Positions 15,257 through 30,200 of a stretch of 64,000 bases of DNA are shown here, in pieces. A program made the translations under genes and the position numbers. This stretch comes from JAHZKN01 sp965250205. Lineage in GTDB: Bacteria > Pseudomonadota > Alphaproteobacteria > Rhizobiales > Hyphomicrobiaceae. Numbering within the stretch: the stretch's first letter is position 1; the number at the start of each line of letters is the position of its first letter. The DNA is taken from NCBI GenBank assembly GCA_965250205.1, contig CBDFNK010000022.1, positions 1 to 64,000 on the forward strand, read 5' to 3'. Below the pieces are notes generated by a model that saw nothing but the letters and a program-made list of their open reading frames with translations, did not search any database and was not told the DNA's origin.

Positions 15257-18200
15257 ATGGCTCGAATTCAATATACGACGGAAATCATCAGCAGTTATTT
15301 GTTTGATCAGCTGTCTCTACCAACCAATTTGGTGGACAATGATCTTATTCGTGCGTCGAATGCGAAGGGAGATGACGTCAAGATTGACGCCACGTGGTAC
15401 ATGACGGCCGGGCCGGGCCGTTTTGCTTTGCCGTCGCTTTCTCCGCTGGTGCAGGCATTTTTTGCAAGGGACAGTCAGGGTAACTATCTGCACCAACTCG
15501 CTGGGCGCGCCACACCTTACACGAAGTCAGAACTTGCGAACCAAAGTGGCACTGGACTTCTGCCCATTGACACGGTCCAGTTTGAATTTCAGCAATATGA
15601 GTATGACGATGGTGCGGACAACATTGCGGAAAGGTCATATATTTGGAACTCTACTGGGTTTTCGATTCCTAACGTCGCACAATTCTACGTTGATCCATCA
15701 ACCGGTGAGCGGAGCATTGGAAACCTAAAAATTCAATCACTTCATACAATTGATAGTAATAGATATCCCGAAGAGAACTTCGACTATGATAGTGATGATT
15801 GGCTTGCGTACATCGATAGTCTTCTTGGGATTTCACAAGACCGATTAGATCCCTCTCGGATTGGCCGAAAAGTATCATTTGATTTTGATGGAAGCCAATG
15901 GCCGACCATGACTGGGTCGGCAACAGGTGGCGGCTATGGTGTTGCAGAGTTTGATCAAGACGTTGCAAAAGAACTGGCGAACCGCGGTGCGCTTTTCGGT
16001 GCCAATTTTGTGACTTCGGGCTTAGCTCTGCACAATCAAACAATTGAGTTTTTGCAAGACCTGTTTGACAACGGACCGGCGCGTTTTCTTGATCATGAAG
16101 ATCGGCCGATTCTTTACGGCACACTTGACGGCGACACGTTGGACGCCAACGACGCCGAGGACTTTCCCTTTTTCAAAGACGGTGGATACGTCGAAAATGG
16201 TGTCGTTATTGTTGCTGGCGATGGCACGGATATCGTTTACGGCACCAAAAAAGACGACGCACTTTATGGCGGAAAAGGTGATGATACGTTTGAAGCCGGC
16301 GGGTCAATCAATCCGCTGAACTCCAACGATTATTATTCTTCTGGCGATGATCTGATTCACGGCGGTGGGATTGGAATTCATTGGAGCGCCGATGGTGTCG
16401 ATACCGTCAACTATGGATCGACCCTGGGATTGGCAGATGGCGCGCCGTTGGTGATCACGTTTGTTCCTGCCAATGCGTCAGCGGGACAGGGAACAGCAAT
16501 CGAGGTCACAGAAGATGGCTTTGGCGGCACAGACACGCTGTTCTCCATCGAGCGCATTTTTGCGACGTCCGGTGATGATGAAGTTAAGTTCACGACACTA
16601 CAGGCATTAGAAAGTCTAACGAATGTCATCATCGACGGCGGCAGCGAAACCAAATACGACCTTCTAGATTTTTCGAATTTCACAGGCACGCTTGATGCGT
16701 CAACCTTGCAGTTGGTCGATGGTGAACTCACCATCGGTGGTGTGACGTTTAAGGATTTCGAGGAGCTCCGTGACACGCAAAAAAGCGGGCGCATATTCGG
16801 CACACAATCGACGCCTGCGCCACCTCCGCCCCCTCCACCTGAAGGCGAGGATCCACCACCTCCGCCCCCGTCGCCGGAACAACTTCTCCAGCCGATCATC
16901 GATAAGGTCCTTGACTCAACAACGCGCGGACCGGATGCCTCGAATCCCATGAGTCGGGCTTTAAATATCCTGCTGGCAGAAGACTATCAGGCGCTGGCTA
17001 ACATCAAGGCTGTGTTTGGCGGTGAGGGTGATGACTTTATTGCTGCCGATGCAGGTGTGCTCGAAATTCGAGGCGAAGCTGGCGATGATCTTTTGATCGC
17101 AACCAACGCACTTTATGCGCCAGCAGTTGCAGGCGATGATGATACCCCTCCACAACCAGAACAGCGGGTTACCATTGATGGCGGTAGTGATAATGATGCA
17201 GTCGTCGCATTGTTTGGCGAAAAAGCCCTCACGGTTGGCGGGGAAGGCCGCGATTGGATTTGGAATCGGTCGGCAGGTGGTGAACTTTACGGTGATACGT
17301 TTTCAGGCGTCAGCGCAACGCCCGATGGGGATGGTAATCCAGTTGCGGTTGATTACGACGATCCCGCCAACGCGGACAATTTCTGGTGGTGGCCGGACAC
17401 GACCATCAAGGACGCGCAATCGAATGATGTGTTGCAGTTCTTCGGTCTGCCGCTGACCGGTGGCGTGCAGGGGTTGCCGCTGATTGCAGGTGGCGGCGCG
17501 GCGGCTTTGTTTACGCCATCGGCGGGGCTGTTTTCAGACGATGCCTTCAATAACGAGCAGGGCCACTTCTTCGTCGACAACTTCCTAGTGTCGATGAACT
17601 ACGTCTTCAAAAAAGATGCAGACGGCAACAATACACTTTACGTCGTCAATGCCCTTGATGGTCTGATGGGTCTGTTTTCTGATGTCAGCTTTGAACAAAC
17701 ATCAGACGGCAGCAACATCCGCGGCGCGATGACGGTCGAGAACTACACCATTACCTATTCAGCGTGGGGCTTTGGGCTGAATGAAGCTGTTGAACAAGGC
17801 ATCACCGGCGACTTGAACATGGTGTTCAAGCTGGAGAATAAGTTTTTGGCGGCGTTGGCCTGGTTGCCACCAACGCCCGGACTTGGCGGGTTGGGTAAAC
17901 TCCTGCCGCTGATCGACGAAGCGGCGAGTTTGAAGGCGTTTGCATCGCTTTATGAGAAGAGTTTGAGTTGGGTTGATGGTGCTGACCCGCTGGTGCTTGA
18001 TCTGGATGGCGATGGTATCGAGACGGTGTCGCTTGGCGACAGCAACGTGTACTTCGATCATGACGGCGATTTCTTTGCTGAGAAAACCGGGTGGCTGTCG
18101 GGCGATGATGGGTTCTTAGCGCTCGATAAAGACGGTAACGGGCGCATTGACGACATTTCCGAATTGTTTGGCGGCGTTGGTCTGTCGGGCTTTGGCGTGC

Positions 18201-21200
18201 TCGGGGTTTATGATGAGGCGGCAAACGGTGGCAACGGCGATGGCGTCATTGATGCGGGCGACCTGATTTGGTCGGAGCTTCGGGTATGGCAGGACGTTGA
18301 TCAGGATGGCGAGAGTGCGGCGTCCGAACTCAGCACGCTTGAAGATCTCGGCATTGTTTCCATCAGCCTCAACAGCAGTGCCTTGGACATCGTGACACCG
18401 CAGGGCACAACGCTGGTCGGCACGAGCACATTTGCACGCGCAGATGGGTCAACCGGCAATGCGTTTGATGCCGTGTTTGAGCTGAACGATGTTGACACGC
18501 GTTATCTCGGTGAAACCGGCAAAGCGCCGTGGCTCGCCGACAATGCGCTGAACTCGAAAGGGTTTGGCCGCCTTGCCGATCTCGCTGTTGTTGCGTCGAA
18601 TGATTTTGAGGTTGCCGATTTGGTGACCCAAGCCGCGCAATCAATGACGGTGCCAAAACTCAAGACGTTGCGCGAGCAATCGGGCGATGCGCTGGGCGCG
18701 TGGGCTTATGCGCTCGATCTGACGCGTGAGCTGACGCCTGTATTGGTAGAGACCGCGGGTGATGGCGCGGTGACGTTGGTTGATCGCGGTGTCTATGTTG
18801 AGGATGCGAGCGGTGGCTATTGGACCTTGAAGTCGGGCCAGGATGTGCTGGACGGCGACGGGAATGCAATTGCGCGTGCGACACTGGAAGATGTGTTGGC
18901 GCAAGGCGCGTCTTCTGGCCAGACGTGGCAAGTGGAGCAGGCGTTCTCACCGTCGTCGCGTGATGATGCGCTGAGCCATCGTGTCGAGGCACCTTATCTG
19001 GCAGAGCTTATTGATGGCCGCGCCCAGATTATCGACTACGGGTTTCAACATGCAGATGGTTCGTGGCGCTTGGCGAGTGGAGCGGATGTTGTTGATGGCG
19101 ACGGGGCGGTGATCGCCCTGCCAACCCTTGATGATGTGCTGGCGCAGGCGGCGCCAGACGGTCACGAATGGCGTCAGGAATCCATTGGCTTTAATCCTTA
19201 TGGCTTCATTGAGGTTGAGCACATCGGCATCAACTTCATCGATGGTGTGGTGGTTGATTACACGGTTGAAGTGACGGATCGCGATGGTACGTTCTTTGTC
19301 TGGGCGCGCAATCTGGATCGTGCCCTTGAGTTACAGGACAAACAGGGCACGGCGCGCAATTTCAATCTGCGTAACTTTGAGATTGATTTCGAGACGCTCG
19401 ATGAAGTGGGTTCAACAGATGACAGCCAGTTCCGCGTTGAACTTTTAACGCCTGCACAATTGCAGTTTGCAACGTCGGTGGGTGGCGTGGACTTCCGTCC
19501 AGAAATTCTCTCAGCAACAATCAATGATGCCGACGGCACGATCGCCTATGCCGTCAATGATACCGGTGAAGCTAGTATCTCGGCGGAAGAATTTGATTCC
19601 GGCATTGACACCGTCATCGATCTACTCGGCGTGTTGATGGATCAATACCTGCTGGCAAGTCGTTCCTTTGCTGTGCGCCTGGCGCTGCAAGGTGGCTTAA
19701 GTGATTTTGCACGCGGGCTTGAATACAACGGCGACCTCGATAAGTTTCAGGCGACCGAAGATAATAGCCGCCAGTTGGCACCATTGTTTGAAGCCATCTT
19801 TGAATCGGCACCGGCTGGATATGATCCAGCTTATGACTACCTGACCGACTGGAACGAACTGCTGGCCTACATTTACACCGACTTCAAGCTTGATAGTTCG
19901 GTCAATCTTTACGGCACAACAGTGCAGATTGATCAGCCCTGGATCTTGCAGATGTTGTTGCCTGCGTTTGAAAATGTTGGCATTGATCTTGATCTTCTCG
20001 CTGCCATGAATGCGCTGGGTCTTGATGAGACGCGCCTCATTGAGCATGCGCCCGATGCCACTGAGGTCAACGGTACGAATGGCATTGATTTCTTTTATAT
20101 GTCGGAAGGCAACCAGACCTACGATGGCGGGTTTGGATCTGACCACTACTTTGTTGGTAAGGATATCGGCACCGCTGATCTGGATGATGGCGTCAATCTG
20201 ATCCTCGATCAGGATGATGGCGACGTCGATGACTTGCGCTTTACGGACATTACCTCTGACCAAGTGACCGCCATTCGCGATGGCCAGGATCTGATCCTTG
20301 AAATTGCGGGCCGTGATGATGTCATCCGCATCAACGATCAGTTCCTCGGTGAACTCAATCCATTCTTATCGAATGGCACTCAGCTTGAATCAGGCGTTTC
20401 ATCAATCATCTTTGCAGACGGTGAGATTTGGGATCGCTTCCGCATGTCATTTGAGGTTGCGGATCCACAAGACACCAATGACGCCTATGTCGGGTCTGGC
20501 TCCGCCGATGTGTTGTGGGGCGGCAAAGGCAACGACAACCTCGAAGGCGGTTGGGGTGGTGACATCTACATCTATGAGCGTGGTGATGGACAGGATGTCA
20601 TTGATGATGCCGGTGGGTTCAGCTTTGGTGCGGTTCAGGCTGGTCTCGATTTCCTCCATTTCCGTGGTGATATTTCTTCTGAAGACCTCAAGCTCACGCG
20701 CGATGGTGACAGTGAAGATCTTCTCATTTCTCTGCTCGACGAAGATGGAAATGTAACCGCTGATACGATCACGATTGAAAAACAGTTTGGTGGTATAGCG
20801 CTGAACTTCCAGGCTTTCTCTGCGATCGATCCCAATCTCGGCATTGATTACATCGCACCGGGTATGATCGAACGATTTATTTTCGGCGATGGGACGTCAA
20901 TCGACTTTGAAGAAACCGTAGAGCGGGTTCTCGAAAACGCGAAGACGGATAGTGATGACGCGATTTACGGCTTCATCAACGGCAATACGCTGGATGGCGG
21001 TGCAGGGGATGACTTCCTCACCGGCAAGCAGGGAAGTGACACCTATATCTTTGGTCGTGCGTACGGTCAGGATGTCATCGAAGATCTTGATTACAGTTCA
21101 AAGCTTTTCGGTGATACCCCTGACAAGCTACGGTTTGTTGATGATCTGCGTTGGACGGATTTTGATTTCCTTCGTGATGGATCCTCAGACACGTTGACCA

Positions 21201-24200
21201 TGCGTGTCACCGGAACAGATGATCAGGTCACGCTTGCCGATTTCAATAAAGAAATCTTACTGATTGGCTTTGTCAATCGCATTGAAACCATTGAATTTGG
21301 TGATGGGACTGAGTGGTCGTATCTCAAGTTTCTGCAGCACTATATCGACATCGCCAAAACGTCTGGAGATGACCACATTTATGGTTTTGTGCTTGGTGAT
21401 TATATTGATGGTGGTGCAGGCAATGACCGCCTTGAAGGTCTTGGTGGTAATGATAGCTACGTGTTTGCCCGCGGTTATGGCGAAGACACGATCCTTGATA
21501 TCAACATTCACCCAAATGTCGGTTTTACCAATGGTGGTGAAGACAGCTTGATCCTTGAAGGGATTGCATCGGGCGATGTGACCTTTTCTCGTACCGACTT
21601 GGATCTCATCATTACCGTCAATGATACCGGCGAGAAGGTCGTGTTAGAAAACCAGTACGTGCGCGATCATTTACAAGGCTATGCTATCGAAATTCTGGAG
21701 TTTTCCGACCAAACGCTAGAGTTCACCAATCTGAATCCCGAAGACCTGGATCTGGTCGGCACCAATGCCGGTGAAACAATCACAGGCTCGAATTTTTCAG
21801 AAACGATTGATGGTCGTGGTGGTGATGACACGCTTGTCGGTGGTGATGGCGGGGATCGCTACAAGTTTGATGCAGGCTATGGCCAAGACGTTATCATTGA
21901 TACCCGCGTGCGTGCCTCCTGGCGCGATCGCGAAGGGATCAATGTCCCCGTCGATGATGTCGTTGAGTTTGGCGATGACATCACACAAGCGGATGCCGTC
22001 TTCTCCAAGGACGGTAATGACCTTGTAGTATCCGTGCAGGGGCGAACAGATACGCTGCGCATTCGGGATCAATTTGTTGGTACCATTCATGGTGTCGAGC
22101 GCTTTGAGTTTCAAGACGGCTCGTTTCTGCTGATCTCAGACGTTGAAGAGATTCTGCAAATTGTTGGTGGTAATCGCGGCGACAATGTTATCGAAGGCGT
22201 ACCCGATCAACCAAATACGCTGGACGGGCGTCAAGGTGATGACACGTTGGTTGGTGGGTCTGCGGCTGACACTTATGCGTTTGGCGCGGGCTATGATTTT
22301 GACCGTGTAGAAGAGCAACAAGATAGTACAGGCGTCATCGATCGCATTATTTTTGGCACCACTGTTCAGTCCGACTCTTTGATTGTCCGCCGCGACGGTG
22401 ATGATCTCCTCATTGACTTAGGCAGTGGAACAGACGTCCTGACCATCGTCGGTGGGCTGGCCTCAACGCGTGTTGAGGAATTCCATTTCGCAGATGGATC
22501 CATCCTTACAATCGATGATCTGCTCAATCGTTTGACGATTGGCACGGACGGTGATGATCAACTCATCGGGTTTGATGATCGCAGCGAAACGTTGTCGGGT
22601 GGTGCTGGCTCTGATGCGCTCGAAGGCAAAACAGGAGACGACAGTTACGAGTTTGGGTTTGGCGATGGCCGCGACAGCATCTTGGAAACCGGTGGTGTTG
22701 ATCAAGTTCAGTTTGGCGTTGGCGTCACACGAGACCAAATATCCTTTGCAGACATTGATGGTGACCTTCTGATTTCGTTGACTGGGACCGGTGAAAATAT
22801 CGTCGTTCTGGGAGGCGCGTCCAATGATTTGGACGCGTTGGTCGAAACCTTTGTCTTTGACAGCGGAGACGTTTTGACGCTGGAAGATGTGCGCACCATC
22901 ATTCGCGACAGTGTTAATAGCGCAGCGCAAAACCTTATTGATGGCACGACTGAGGCCGAAGGTCTCAATGTCGTTCCAGGCGGTGGTTTTGACACGGTCA
23001 AAATGGGACCGGATACGCGTGTTGTCTTCAGCTCCGGTGATGGCATTGATCGCATTGAAGTGCCGACGAGTGTATCGGGTGCTGAAATCGTCATTTCTGA
23101 CCTCTCAGCAACGCAGGCAGAAGTCCGTGTTGGTGACCTTGACGGGCGCGATCTTATCATTGCATTCCCTGAAACCGGTGATCAATTGGTTTTGGTTGAC
23201 GCGCTATTGAAGTCAGCCCTGCCAACGATCACGTTCCCCGGAGGTATCGTTTGGGATCGGGCCACTTTGATTGCGCAATCAATTCGTGAACAAACCGGAC
23301 CTGAAGCGGACATTATATTTGGAAGCGCGACGGCAGACACAATCGAGGGTGGCCGTGGCAACGATGATATTCAGGGCGGTGGGGGTGATGACACGTATGT
23401 CTTCACGCAAGGAGACGGCCGTGATGTCATTGCAGACACAAGTGGTTTTGATCGACTTGAGGTCAAAGGGTATCGCCAGGACGATCTCACGGTAACGCGT
23501 CCTGTCGCAGACCGTGACGATCTGCTGCTCTCATTTACAGATTCAGATGATGAAATTCTAATCAAGCCTGCTGGCATCGATGTTGTGGTCTTTGGCGACG
23601 GATCAGAGCTTACGATTGTCGCATTGCAAGAGTTGGCCGTTGGGCAAGGTACACCATTTGATGATGTCATCAATGGCAGTGATACGGCCAATACATTGGC
23701 CGGTGGTCCGGGTAATGATACGCTTATCGGTCAAGATGGTAGCGACGCCTACATTTATGCGCGCGGTGACGGTCGCGATATCATTGATGATCAAGGCCGG
23801 TTCGACGATGTCAATGAGTTGATTATTCATGATTACGCGCCAGGTGATGTTACCATTGTGCGACATGACGATCGCTTGGATGATGTCGTATTGCGTTTCA
23901 CGGTCACTGACGAGATTGTCATTCGCGGTGGTTTTGTCGACAACGGCCGTCATCTTGCGAAGGTTACGTTTGAAGATGGGACGCAATGGACCTTTGCAGA
24001 TCTCATCAGCGCATTTGAAGCTCAGCCGGATGCGACATCTGGCGATGATACGCTGATAGGTGATAGCAGTGCGAATGTTTTGGCAGGCGGTGCCGGGAAC
24101 GATTATCTGTCCGGGGACAATGGTTCTGACACATACATCTTTAACCGTGGCGATGGCAGTGATATCATTCTGGAAGATGGTGCTGGAAGCACGGATCGCC

Positions 24201-27200
24201 TTGAGCTTCGTGGGTACTTGCCGAGTGAAGTTATCTTGTCGCAAGTTGGTACGGGCGCTGATTTGCGGATTCAGTTTGCGGGCACATCTGATCAGATCGT
24301 GGTCCGCGATACGCTTGGCGGATCGTTTATAAACCAAATTGAAGAAATTGCATTTGAAGATGGTACGACGTGGCCAATTGCGACCGTGCGCAGCATGGTA
24401 TTTACCAATGCCGCAACGTCCGGCGATGATGCGATTGTGGGCGGTCGCGCAACTGATACGTTGTCCGGTGGAGCTGGTAACGATTACCTGTCTGGTCAAA
24501 ATGGCAGTGACACCTATGTGTTTAACCGTGGGGATGGCAGTGATGTCATTCTGGAAGGCGGTGCTGGAAGCACGGATCGCCTTGAGCTTCGTGGGTACTT
24601 GCCGAGTGAAGTGACTCTAACGCAAGTGGGTGACACGTCTGATCTGCGCATTCAGTTTGCGGGCACAAGTGACCAGATTGTTGTGCGTGACACGCTCGGT
24701 GGCTCGTTTATCAACCAGATTGAAGAAATTGCATTTGACGATGGCACGACGTGGCCAATTGCGACCGTGCGCAGCACTGTATTTACCAATGCCGCAACAC
24801 CGGGTGACGATTCCATCATAGGAAGTGGTGCCAACGATACGCTAGCTGGTGGTATCGGCAATGATTACCTGTCTGGTCAAAATGGCAGTGACACCTATGT
24901 CTTCAATCGTGGGGATGGAAATGATACCATTTTTGACAATGGCAATTCAGCAGGCACAGACCGCTTGGAACTTCATGGATACACACCGAGTGAAGTTGTC
25001 TTGTCGAAGGTTCACTCTGGCGCCGACTTAAGACTCAGCTTTGTTGGCACGTCGGATCAGATTGTGGTCCGCGATACGCTTGGCGGGTCGTCTGCAAACC
25101 AAATTGAAGAAATTACGTTTGATGATGGCACAACATGGACGATGGCGGATGTTATTGCGGCTCTTGCCGGATCGACGCCAAGTGTCATTGAAGGTACTTC
25201 AGCAGATGAAACGCTCACAAGCCTTGCCTCAGATGATTACCTTACTGGTGGAGATGGATCAGACATTTACGCATTCACGCGTGGTGATGGTAAAGACGTC
25301 ATTGACGAGAATGGGTTTAACGATACCGACCAGATAGCGATCCACGGCTATACGCCGAGCGAAGTTGTTGTGAGCCGGTCCGGCGATACAGACGATTTGC
25401 GGATTGGCTTTGTTGGGACCGATGATGAAATTGTCGTTCGCAATACGCTTGGCGGCGACATTCGTGATCAAATTGAACAAATTGCATTTGATGACGGGAC
25501 GGTTTGGTCTGCGGAAACTGTGCGGACGATGGTGCTTGCCACTCATTCCACGTCGGGTAACGATACCGTCGTTGGCGGCGCTCAAAACGAGACGTTGTCC
25601 GGTGGTTTAGGCAACGACTATCTGTCGGGTGGAGATGGATCAGATGTTTATGACTTTACCCGTGGCGATGGCAAAGATGTCATTGACGAGAATGGGTTTA
25701 ACGATACCGATCAGATAGCGATCCACGGCTATACGCCGAATGAAGTGATGTTATCTCGTGTTGGCAATACGGATGATTTGCGGATCAGCTTTGCAAATAG
25801 CGATGATGAGATCGTTGTCATTGGGACACTTGACTCTTCCACCGACCAAATCGAACAAATCATCTTTGATGATGGGACGGTTTGGACTGCGGAAACTGTG
25901 CGGACGATGGTGCTTGCCACTCATTCCACGTCGGGCAACGATACCGTTGTTGGCGGCGCTCAAAACGAGACGTTGTCCGGCGGGTTGGGCAACGACTATC
26001 TGTCGGGTGGAGATGGATCAGATGTTTATGACTTTACCCGCGGCGATGGCAAAGATGTCATTGACGACAATGGGTTTAACGATACCGACCAGATAGCGAT
26101 CCACGGCTATACGCCGAATGAAGTGATGTTATCTCGTGTTGGCAATACGGATGATTTGCGGATCAGCTTTGCCAATAGCGATGATGAGATCGTTGTCATT
26201 GGGACACTTGACTCTTCCACCGACCAAATCGAACAAATCATCTTTGATGATGGGACGGTTTGGACGTCTGACGAAGTAAGTCAGCGATTGATCGCAGACC
26301 AAGCAACAGACGGTGATGACAATGTAGAAGGTTTTGGCACAGACGACACCCTAGCGGGTGGGGCAGGTCATGACGTGCTTACTGGCGGCAATGGCAATGA
26401 CACCTACATTTATGCGCGCGGCGATGGCAACGATCTAATTGTTGAGACCACCTTCAATTCAGGCGATCAGCTGCGTTTGATTGGTATTGATCCAAATGAC
26501 GTCAAGCTGCAGCGCGGCGTCGACAATGATTTAGAGGTCATTGTTGTTGAGAGCGCACCCGGTGTGGATGATAGTGGGCGTATCACAGCGCGTGCGTCTT
26601 TCACCGGCACGTCATCACGAGGTATAGAATCCATTGTATTTGACGATGGGACGGTCTGGTTGCGTGCAGATTTTGAAACACTAGCCGATCGCAATCAGGC
26701 GACCGTTGGTGCGGACCGCCTGACGGGCACAACGCTTGATGATACGATTGAAGGACTTGCTGGTGATGATCTGCTTATTGGTCTTGATGGCGCAGATACC
26801 TATCGCTATACGCGCGGCGACGGCAAAGACACGATCCGCGACAGTGGATCAGGAACAGATCTACTTGAAATAAGCGGGTATACGCAATCTGAAGTCACAT
26901 TTGATCGCCGCGGGATTGAGGGCAAGGATCTCGTGATCCGGTTGGCAGATGAGGGTGATGAAATCACGATCATCGGCGGACTGGATGGTAGCGCAGCTGA
27001 TCGTATTGAAACCATTGCCCTGTTGGATGACGACCTGACGCTGACCCTGGCGCAAGTCCAAGCCGAACTTCTGCTCAATCAAGCAACGTCAGGCGATGAT
27101 CTGATTGTTGGGACGACTGGCGATGACATTCTTGCTGGCGGGGCTGGAAATGATCTTCTCAGTGGCGGTCTTGGTGATGACACGTACCAATATGCAGCCG

Positions 27201-30200
27201 GTGATGGGGATGACCGGATCAGTGATGTCGGCAATAGTTTTGATACTGTCGAGCTGACTGACTACACGTCTGACGATGTTATCTTCGCGCTGCGCGCAGG
27301 CCCTGAGAGCCTTGACCTTGTTGTGCGTCTGGCCGGTGATCGTGAGCGCTTAGTGCTTGAGAATGCACTAGCTGAAGGTTCCATTGGCATTGAACAACTG
27401 GTGTTCTCAGATGGGGAAGTTTGGGACCGCGCTAGCCTGCGTGAACGCGCCCTCTCAGATGTGGACACGCTGAGCAATGACTTTGTCTATGGTTTCGATG
27501 GCAACGATACACTGAATGCTGAAGCCGGTGATGACTATATGTCAGGCGGCAAGGGATCAGACGTTTATCGTTTCCAACGTGGCGATGGTCACGATACGAT
27601 TGATGACACTGAAGCCACCGGTTCCGCCGTAGATAGGGTTGAATTCCTCAATGTGGTCTCGTCCGAAGTGTCCGTGACGCGCCTTTTTAAAGGCAGCGAC
27701 GCGATCGTATTTAACTTCACGACATCTGATACAGATTCGCTGACCGTCATTGATGGTCTAGCAGACGATGGCAAAGGCATTGAAGAATACACGTTTACGG
27801 ATGGCGTCACGTGGTCGAAGTCTACCATTGAAACCCTTTTGGACAACAACGCTCCCGTTGCGGTCAATGATGGATTCTTCACGGCAACGTCTGGTGAAGC
27901 AATTACGATTTTAGCGCCAACATTGCTGCGCAATGACTTTGATGCCGATGGTGACGCCCTGTCTTTAATCTATGTTGATGGTGGCACTGACGGCATTGCT
28001 GAGCTCGACGCGGAAGGCAATGTACGCTTTACAGCGAACGCAGACTTCTCCGGCCCAACACAGATCACTTACAAGATCTCGGATGGGCGCAATGGGATTG
28101 CGGAAGCCAGCGTTGATGTTCGTGTCAGGCCTGTAGCCGAAGCGCGAGACGACGACGGCTTCACCGTTGCAGAAGATGGCTTCCTGACCATCCGCACCGA
28201 GCGACTGCTGTCCAATGATGTCGACGGCGATAGGATGATCGTGGCGCAAGTATTTGGTGCTGAAAATGGGACTGCCAGTCTGGCCAGCAACGGTGAGATT
28301 ACGTTTACGCCGGATGCCGATTTCAATGGCTTTGCCCGCTTTGTCTATGTCGCCAACACGCCAGAAGGGGGCCGCGCAGAAGCACAAGTGCTGATAGAGG
28401 TCACGGCGGTTAATGATGCGCCGGTTGGAGTTGATGATCCGGGCTTTACGACGCTGGAAGACACACCGTTCCAGATTGTAGCAAGCGATCTTCTCGCCAA
28501 CGATACGGATGTTGATGGCGATGCACTGGTCGTCGCGTCTGTTCTTTCGAGCGCAAATCTCACGGTTGAGTTGACCGATGATGGCGTTATCCTCGTATCG
28601 CCGCGTGACTATTTCTTCGGTGATACGTTCTTCAATTACGTTGTGACGGATCCCGATGGTGCCACAGCAACCGGACGCGTTGATGTGTTCGTCACGCCGG
28701 TGAATAACGCTCCAGAACCTCAAAACGACTATTTTGATGCCGACAATGGCCAGCCGATCCGTGAAGACAACCCGATTGTCATCACAGTCGAAGAGCTGAC
28801 CGCAAACGATATTGATCGCGATGGCGATCCGTTGGTTGTTACAAGCGTTCAAAATAGCGTGGGTGGCACTGCTGAATTGCTACCCAACGGTACAGTTCTC
28901 TTTACCCCTCAAGACAACTTCAATGGCGAAGCAACGTTTGACTACACAGTCGATGACAGAGAAGGTGCTCAAGCAAGCGCGACAGCGACCGTCGTCTATC
29001 AACCTGTCAATGATAATCCGATTGCAAACGATGACCGTTATGACAGCCCACAAGACCCAAGCCTCGCTATGACGCTGAGTGGTCTTGAGGATACGCCACT
29101 CGAGATTCCCATTGTCGAACTCTTAAAGAATGATGCTGACGTTGAAGGTCTTGTGATCTCATTTGAAAGTGCATCGAGTGGCATTGATGGCGATGTCGTG
29201 GTCACGGATCATGACACTGTGATCTTCACGCCAGATCAGGATTATTGGGGTGAAGCGACATTCACCTATCTGATTTCCGATCCAGACGGGGCTGTCGATG
29301 CAGCTGATGTGACGCTTTATTTTGAAAATGTCGGTGATGCGCCACCTGAGGCAGTAACCGATATCATCAATGTCTTTGAAGATGTGCCAACGCTCATTCC
29401 AATTTCGGTTCTGCTTGGCAATGATACGGATATTGATCGGGACACAATTGAATTCGTCAGCTGGCGTCTGCCAACAGCCTCTGAGGAGCTCGCTAATGGG
29501 CCGCTCAATGGTGTGGTGCTGGAAAATGCAGATGGAGACCTGGTCTTTACGCCGGATCTGAACTCTGTAACTTCAAGCGGCTTCTATTATTCCGTAACGG
29601 ATGGGTCCGATGGTGTGACGGAAGGTTTCGTCGATATCGTCATGATTCCGCTAAACGACCAGCCTGTCGCGGTCGCGGACAACGGCGGCATCACGCAGCT
29701 TGATGTGCCGTTGGTTCTGCGTGTGTCTGATCTTCTGGAAAACGATTTCGATATTGATGAAGACGATGTTGTTTCGTTTGTTGGTGTTGATAATGCGAGT
29801 GTCGGCAGTTTTGAAATTGTCGACGCCAATGGCGAACAATTTATAACGCTCCGTGTGGCTGATGGCTTCACAGGCGATGTCACGCTTCAGTATCGCGTGA
29901 CCGATCTTGCAGGCTTTGAAGACGTCGGATCTATCACGGCCACAGTGGCGACCACCTACAATGGGTTTATTACTGGCACACCGTTGCTTGACCTTCTGTT
30001 GGGAACACCAGGCGATGATAATATTTCAGCCTTTGAAGGCGCTGATGTCATTGAAGCAGGTGGGGGAGATGATCTCATCTTTGGTGGAGATGACGGTGAT
30101 ACGATTGATGGTGGCGCGGGCGTCGATGTCGTTGATTTTGAGGGTTCAAACACCGGTGTTCGTGCTGATCTGACGTCGCGCGTGGGTCAGGGCGGCTTTG

